DNA from: Acidobacteriaceae bacterium
GTDB taxonomy: Bacteria > Acidobacteriota > Terriglobia > Terriglobales > Acidobacteriaceae
DNA: 9,304 bases
Assembly (NCBI GenBank): GCA_030042915.1
Contig: JASHYS010000288.1
Location: 1-9,304, forward strand
Reading direction: 5' to 3'
The position numbers and the translations under genes were made by a program. This document shows positions 6,630 to 9,304 of this stretch, one piece after another. The notes below the pieces were generated by a model. The model searched no databases, was not told the origin of the DNA, and was given only the letters and a program-made list of their open reading frames with translations. Every line of letters begins with the position of its first letter. Position 1 is the stretch's first letter.

Positions 6630-7040
6630 ATGGTGGTGACATCTCAGTGCAGCGGACATCGCGTCACAGGGTTGTTTGTAGGCGCCGGCAATGTGCGGCG
6701 CTATTTCCGTAAAGGAGTTCGGGAGATCGAATTGCAGCTCGATCATCTCCGCATCGAGTGTTGGCTGGCTCCGGATTTCTGGAATGGCCAGCCGGAAATT
6801 CACGATCCCAGACTTTGCCTTTGGCTGGAATCGAAAGTGCGCAACTTAAACGGCCAGGCGTCCGAGCCGATGGCCATGATCCCGTCCGGTGAAAATTCGT
6901 TCATCCTTGGCCCTGCCAGCTTGGACGAGCCGCAGGCTGCGCAGCGTCCACGCGAGCGCACGGGCTCAAGCGCCACGTCTTCGGCTGCGGAAATGATTCA
7001 AAGAGGCAGACTATTGGCGGCTTGCGCGTCGGCGGCGTGA
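6630..7040 (+). CDS. Conserved-looking hypothetical protein, 136 residues
   Basis: I recognise no named domain. The first 95 residues look like real folded protein: [20 protein letters not shown], then [20 protein letters not shown], then [15 protein letters not shown] and [13 protein letters not shown]. Charged, aromatic and hydrophobic residues alternate normally, and from memory similar short proteins with an RYF...[12 protein letters not shown] core occur in Acidobacteria. The last 40 residues are Ala/Ser/Arg-rich and probably disordered. There is no signal peptide or membrane segment, so it is likely cytoplasmic. The start is set by GGGAGGA 7 bases upstream. It lies 509 bases after the ATPase and 77 bases before the PD-(D/E)XK gene on the same strand, so co-transcription with the latter is possible. 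Function is unknown. Confidence 0.7.
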   Translation: MVVTSQCSGHRVTGLFVGAGNVRRYFRKGVREIELQLDHLRIECWLAPDFWNGQPEIHDPRLCLWLESKVRNLNGQASEPMAMIPSGENSFILGPASLDEPQAAQRPRERTGSSATSSAAEMIQRGRLLAACASAA

Positions 7041-7117
7041 ATTCGGTGACCGCGCAGGCAGCGTTTTTCTGATTGCTGGTTTGTCAAGAAGAATTTGAGA
7101 AGAAAGAGAGATCCCCC

Positions 7118-7642
7118 ATGAAGACCGTAGCTCCGGCGAATGAATTGGAAGCGAGGGCGGTCGAAGCGCTGACGGCCGTTCTCGGACAGGTGTCTGTGAT
7201 CAAGCTCAAGGAAATCCGGCACAAATCGCCGCGCCGTGGCCGTGCAGCCGAACTCGTGGCAGACGTGGATGTGTTTGGCCACAGCCATTTGCTCGCTTGC
7301 GAAGTGAAACCTTACGCGAGCCCGCGCTATCTTCGCGCGGCGCTGCGCCAACTGCACGAAGAGACGGCTGAGCGTGCCGGCGGGGCTACGCCCGTCCTTA
7401 TCGCGCCGTATCTTTCGCCGGAAGCGCAGGAGCTGTGCAAGGAAAGCAAGGCCGGCTTCATCGACCTGGAGGGAAATGCCCGCCTGTCGCTGGGCGAGGT
7501 GTTTATCGTCAAGCGTTCGATGCCGTGCCGCACCGCGACTCGCCCGTCGGCGGGGCAGACCGAGCAACACACCCCAGATATTACGGCAGATTCCCCGCCC
7601 GAATTGCCCGCGCGGCCAGTGCAGCCGGCTCTGGTGGCCTGA
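7118..7642 (+). CDS. Stand-alone PD-(D/E)XK nuclease-like protein
   Basis: A 174-residue protein. Residues 8-133 fit a PD-(D/E)XK nuclease-superfamily core: Glu9/Glu11 in the first helix (NELEARAVEALTAVLG), the strand ELVADVDVFG with Asp49 and Asp51, then LLACEVKP with Glu62 and Lys64 forming the ExK element, a helix RYLRAALRQLHEET, and PVLIAPYLSPEAQELCKE followed by GFIDLEGNARLSL. The latter two stretches resemble the N-terminal domains of some AbiEi-like or winged-helix proteins, where more than 100 residues follow. Here the conserved part stops near residue 133 and a Pro/Thr/Ala-rich tail follows. The protein may be a shortened relative or a genuine single-domain form. It could act on DNA or RNA; substrate and activity are not shown. 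The start was chosen at 7118 (AGAGAG 7 bases upstream), not 7073. A strong terminator follows 54 bases after the stop. Confidence 0.7.
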   Translation: MKTVAPANELEARAVEALTAVLGQVSVIKLKEIRHKSPRRGRAAELVADVDVFGHSHLLACEVKPYASPRYLRAALRQLHEETAERAGGATPVLIAPYLSPEAQELCKESKAGFIDLEGNARLSLGEVFIVKRSMPCRTATRPSAGQTEQHTPDITADSPPELPARPVQPALVA

Positions 7643-7696
7643 AATTCGCTTTTACAGCCGCGCGCTGATCCAACACACACTCGGGATTTATAAAGC

Positions 7697-7731
7697 AAAA
7701 TGGCATCTTCATGATGAAGATGCCATTTTTT
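7697..7731. terminator. Bidirectional intrinsic terminator between convergent genes
   Basis: Arms AAAATGGCATCTTC and GAAGATGCCATTTT are perfectly complementary (14 bp) around ATGAT, and the right arm runs on into TT. The stem is bordered by A-rich sequence on the left and T-rich on the right, so each strand reads a hairpin followed by a U-tract. It sits between the PD-(D/E)XK stop (7642) and the ribonuclease J stop (7766) and should end both transcripts. Confidence 0.9.
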
Positions 7732-7765
7732 CTTAGCGGGAGCGCCAGGTTGGCTTTGGACCGCT

Positions 7766-9304
7766 CTAAATTTCCAGGATCACCGGCATGATCATGGGCC
7801 GCCGACCCGTGCTTTTCTGGATTACCCGCTTCAGCTCCACGCGTACCCGCTCATTCACCACGCCGTAGTCCGACTTCTGCTCGGTGCTTAGCCCATCGAG
7901 GGTTTTGAGCACCGTCTCGCGCGCCTCGTCGGTGATGTCGGCCCCGCCGAACCCGCGCATCAGTACTTCCGGCTCCCGCTCAACTTTGCCCGTCTTCTTA
8001 TTGATGGCCAGCACCGCCAACACCACGCCGTCCTCCGAGAGGATGCGCCGGTCGCGGATGACCAGATCCTCCACCACGTCGATCGACGAGCCGGAATCAA
8101 TGAGGATGCGTCCCGCTGTCACTTTTTCCTGCTTGCGCGCGTCGTCGCGATCCAGTTCCAGCACGTCGCCGTCTTCGAGCACCATGGCGTGTTCCACCGC
8201 GCCTGTCTCCATGGCCAACTGCGCGTGCCGCCGCAAATAGCGGTAGTCGCCGTGAACGGGGATGAAGAACTTGGGGCGCACCAAATTGATGAGCAGCCGC
8301 ATCTCCTCCTGGCTGCCGTGCCCGCTCACGTGGATCAGCCCATGCTGGCCGTCGTCGTAGATCACATTCGCTTCGCGCCGGCTCAGGTGATCGATCACGC
8401 GAAAGATCCCTTTCTCGTTGCCGGGAATGATGCGCGAGCTGAGCACCACCGTGTCGCCAGGCTCGATGTGCGCGTGCTTGTGGTTGTCGACCGCGGCACG
8501 GCTCAGAGCGCTCAAGGGCTCGCCCTGCGTTCCGCTGATGAGGACCATCATCTGCTCGGGAGGAAAGTCGCGGATCTGGCCGGCATTGATCAACAGTCCC
8601 GGCGGCACTTCGATGTATCCAAGGTCCTGTGCAATCTCAGTGCTCTCTACCATGGAGCGGCCCACCACGGCCACCTTGCGCCCGTGCTTGCGCGCCAGCT
8701 CCATGGCGATGCGGATGCGGTAGATGGACGACGAGAAGCAGCTGAAGAACATCTTCTTCTTGCTTTGAGTGAAGATCTCGTCCAGGCGAGGAATCACCGC
8801 CCGCTCGCTGGGTGTGTAGCCGGGTCTTTCGACATTGGTCGAGTCCTGCAGCAGCGCCAGCACGCCGCGCTTGCCGTATTCGGCGAAGGCGTGCAGATCG
8901 AAGGCCTTTTCGTCCAACGGAGCGAGGTCGATTTTGAAGTCGCCGCTATGAATCACGATGCCGACGGGTGTTTCAATGGCCAGGGCCACGCAATCCACCA
9001 GCGAGTGGGTCACGTGGATGGGCTCGATGGTGAACGGCCCGATGGTGAACTTGGCTCGCGGCTCGATTTCGATCAGCTCGGTTTCATCCAGCAGCTCATG
9101 CTCTTCCAGCTTGTCTTCCACGTAGGCCAGGGTGAACTCGGTGGCGTAGACAGGAACCTTCAGCTCGTTGAGCATCCAAGGCAGCCCGCCGATGTGGTCT
9201 TCGTGGCCGTGTGTGAGCACAATGGCCCGCACGTGGCGCTTATTCTCAATTAGATAGGAGATGTCGGGCACCACAATGTCCACGCCGAGAAGCTCGGTCT
9301 CGGG
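7766..9304 (-). CDS. rnj: Ribonuclease J (5' end outside window)
   Basis: The 512 residues present, open to the window edge, match ribonuclease J, a metallo-beta-lactamase/beta-CASP enzyme with 5'-to-3' exoribonuclease and endonuclease activity in mRNA turnover and rRNA maturation. In window numbering the zinc motif HGHEDH is at 32-37, the motif-3 His is in HVTHSLVDC (His100), and the motif-4 Asp in HSGDFKID (Asp122). The beta-CASP part includes GRKVAVVGRSM and ISGTQGEPLSAL. SSRIIPGNEK, IHVSGHGSQEEM and IPVHGDYRYLRRHAQLA follow, then the C-terminal domain ending MIMPVILEI. The edge codons read PETELLGVDIVVPD, which is internal to the family, so about 40-50 N-terminal residues lie outside. A GTG at 9283 is not a real start. 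The phosphate-pocket region reads FSCFSSSIYRIR rather than the Firmicutes-like FASNxHR; this may be lineage variation. It converges on the PD-(D/E)XK gene across the terminator. Confidence 0.96.
   Translation of the reverse strand, partial: PETELLGVDIVVPDISYLIENKRHVRAIVLTHGHEDHIGGLPWMLNELKVPVYATEFTLAYVEDKLEEHELLDETELIEIEPRAKFTIGPFTIEPIHVTHSLVDCVALAIETPVGIVIHSGDFKIDLAPLDEKAFDLHAFAEYGKRGVLALLQDSTNVERPGYTPSERAVIPRLDEIFTQSKKKMFFSCFSSSIYRIRIAMELARKHGRKVAVVGRSMVESTEIAQDLGYIEVPPGLLINAGQIRDFPPEQMMVLISGTQGEPLSALSRAAVDNHKHAHIEPGDTVVLSSRIIPGNEKGIFRVIDHLSRREANVIYDDGQHGLIHVSGHGSQEEMRLLINLVRPKFFIPVHGDYRYLRRHAQLAMETGAVEHAMVLEDGDVLELDRDDARKQEKVTAGRILIDSGSSIDVVEDLVIRDRRILSEDGVVLAVLAINKKTGKVEREPEVLMRGFGGADITDEARETVLKTLDGLSTEQKSDYGVVNERVRVELKRVIQKSTGRRPMIMPVILEI

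Noticed and set aside
6384..6803. 139-codon minus-strand frame overlapping the hypothetical gene
   Set aside because: It overlaps the better-supported plus-strand gene, which has a strong ribosome site and protein-like composition.
9281..9283. GTG at 9283 as the ribonuclease J start
   Set aside because: The upstream codons to the window edge still read family-like sequence (PETELLG before VDIVVPD), so the gene is cut by the window.

Overview
The window looks like a chromosomal segment of an Acidobacteriota bacterium (probably class Terriglobia). The call rests on high GC, a GWxTD-domain secreted protein beside a carboxypeptidase-regulatory-like secreted protein, and a short conserved-looking hypothetical protein of a type I associate with this phylum. 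That is recognition from memory, not a database result. I see no rRNA, tRNA, CRISPR array, insertion sequence or phage gene.

Region 1 (1-3533, minus strand). A two-gene cluster of exported proteins. A 586-residue GWxTD-domain protein has its own promoter and Shine-Dalgarno site. It is followed, after a 108-base gap holding a bulged stem-loop, by a protein with a signal peptide and a carboxypeptidase-regulatory-like beta-sandwich. The second gene runs off the left edge, so its C-terminus is unseen.

Region 2 (3534-3904). A 371-base divergent intergenic region carries a good minus-strand promoter for the GWxTD gene and two perfect inverted repeats. One of these lies about 60 bases before the rightward transporter genes.

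Region 3 (3905-6120, plus strand). A MacA-like periplasmic adaptor and a MacB/LolD-type ABC ATPase form an operon. The membrane permease normally encoded with such a pair is not next to them. A 28-base heptanucleotide repeat sits in the gap between the two genes.

Region 4 (6121-6629). A 509-base stretch with no convincing gene. It contains DnaA-box-like CACA motifs, several at 23-base spacing, and three alternating complementary arms that can form two mutually exclusive hairpins.

Region 5 (6630-7642, plus strand). A 136-residue hypothetical protein is followed by a 174-residue stand-alone PD-(D/E)XK nuclease-like protein with a divergent proline-rich tail.

Region 6 (7643-9304). A strong hairpin terminator that should work in both directions separates the plus-strand genes from a convergent ribonuclease J gene, whose first few dozen codons lie beyond the right edge.

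Most of the window is ordinary for the inferred lineage. The least explained parts are the hypothetical/PD-(D/E)XK pair, the repeat-bearing gap at 6121-6629, the permease-less MacA/MacB pair and the GWxTD cluster, whose function is unknown.
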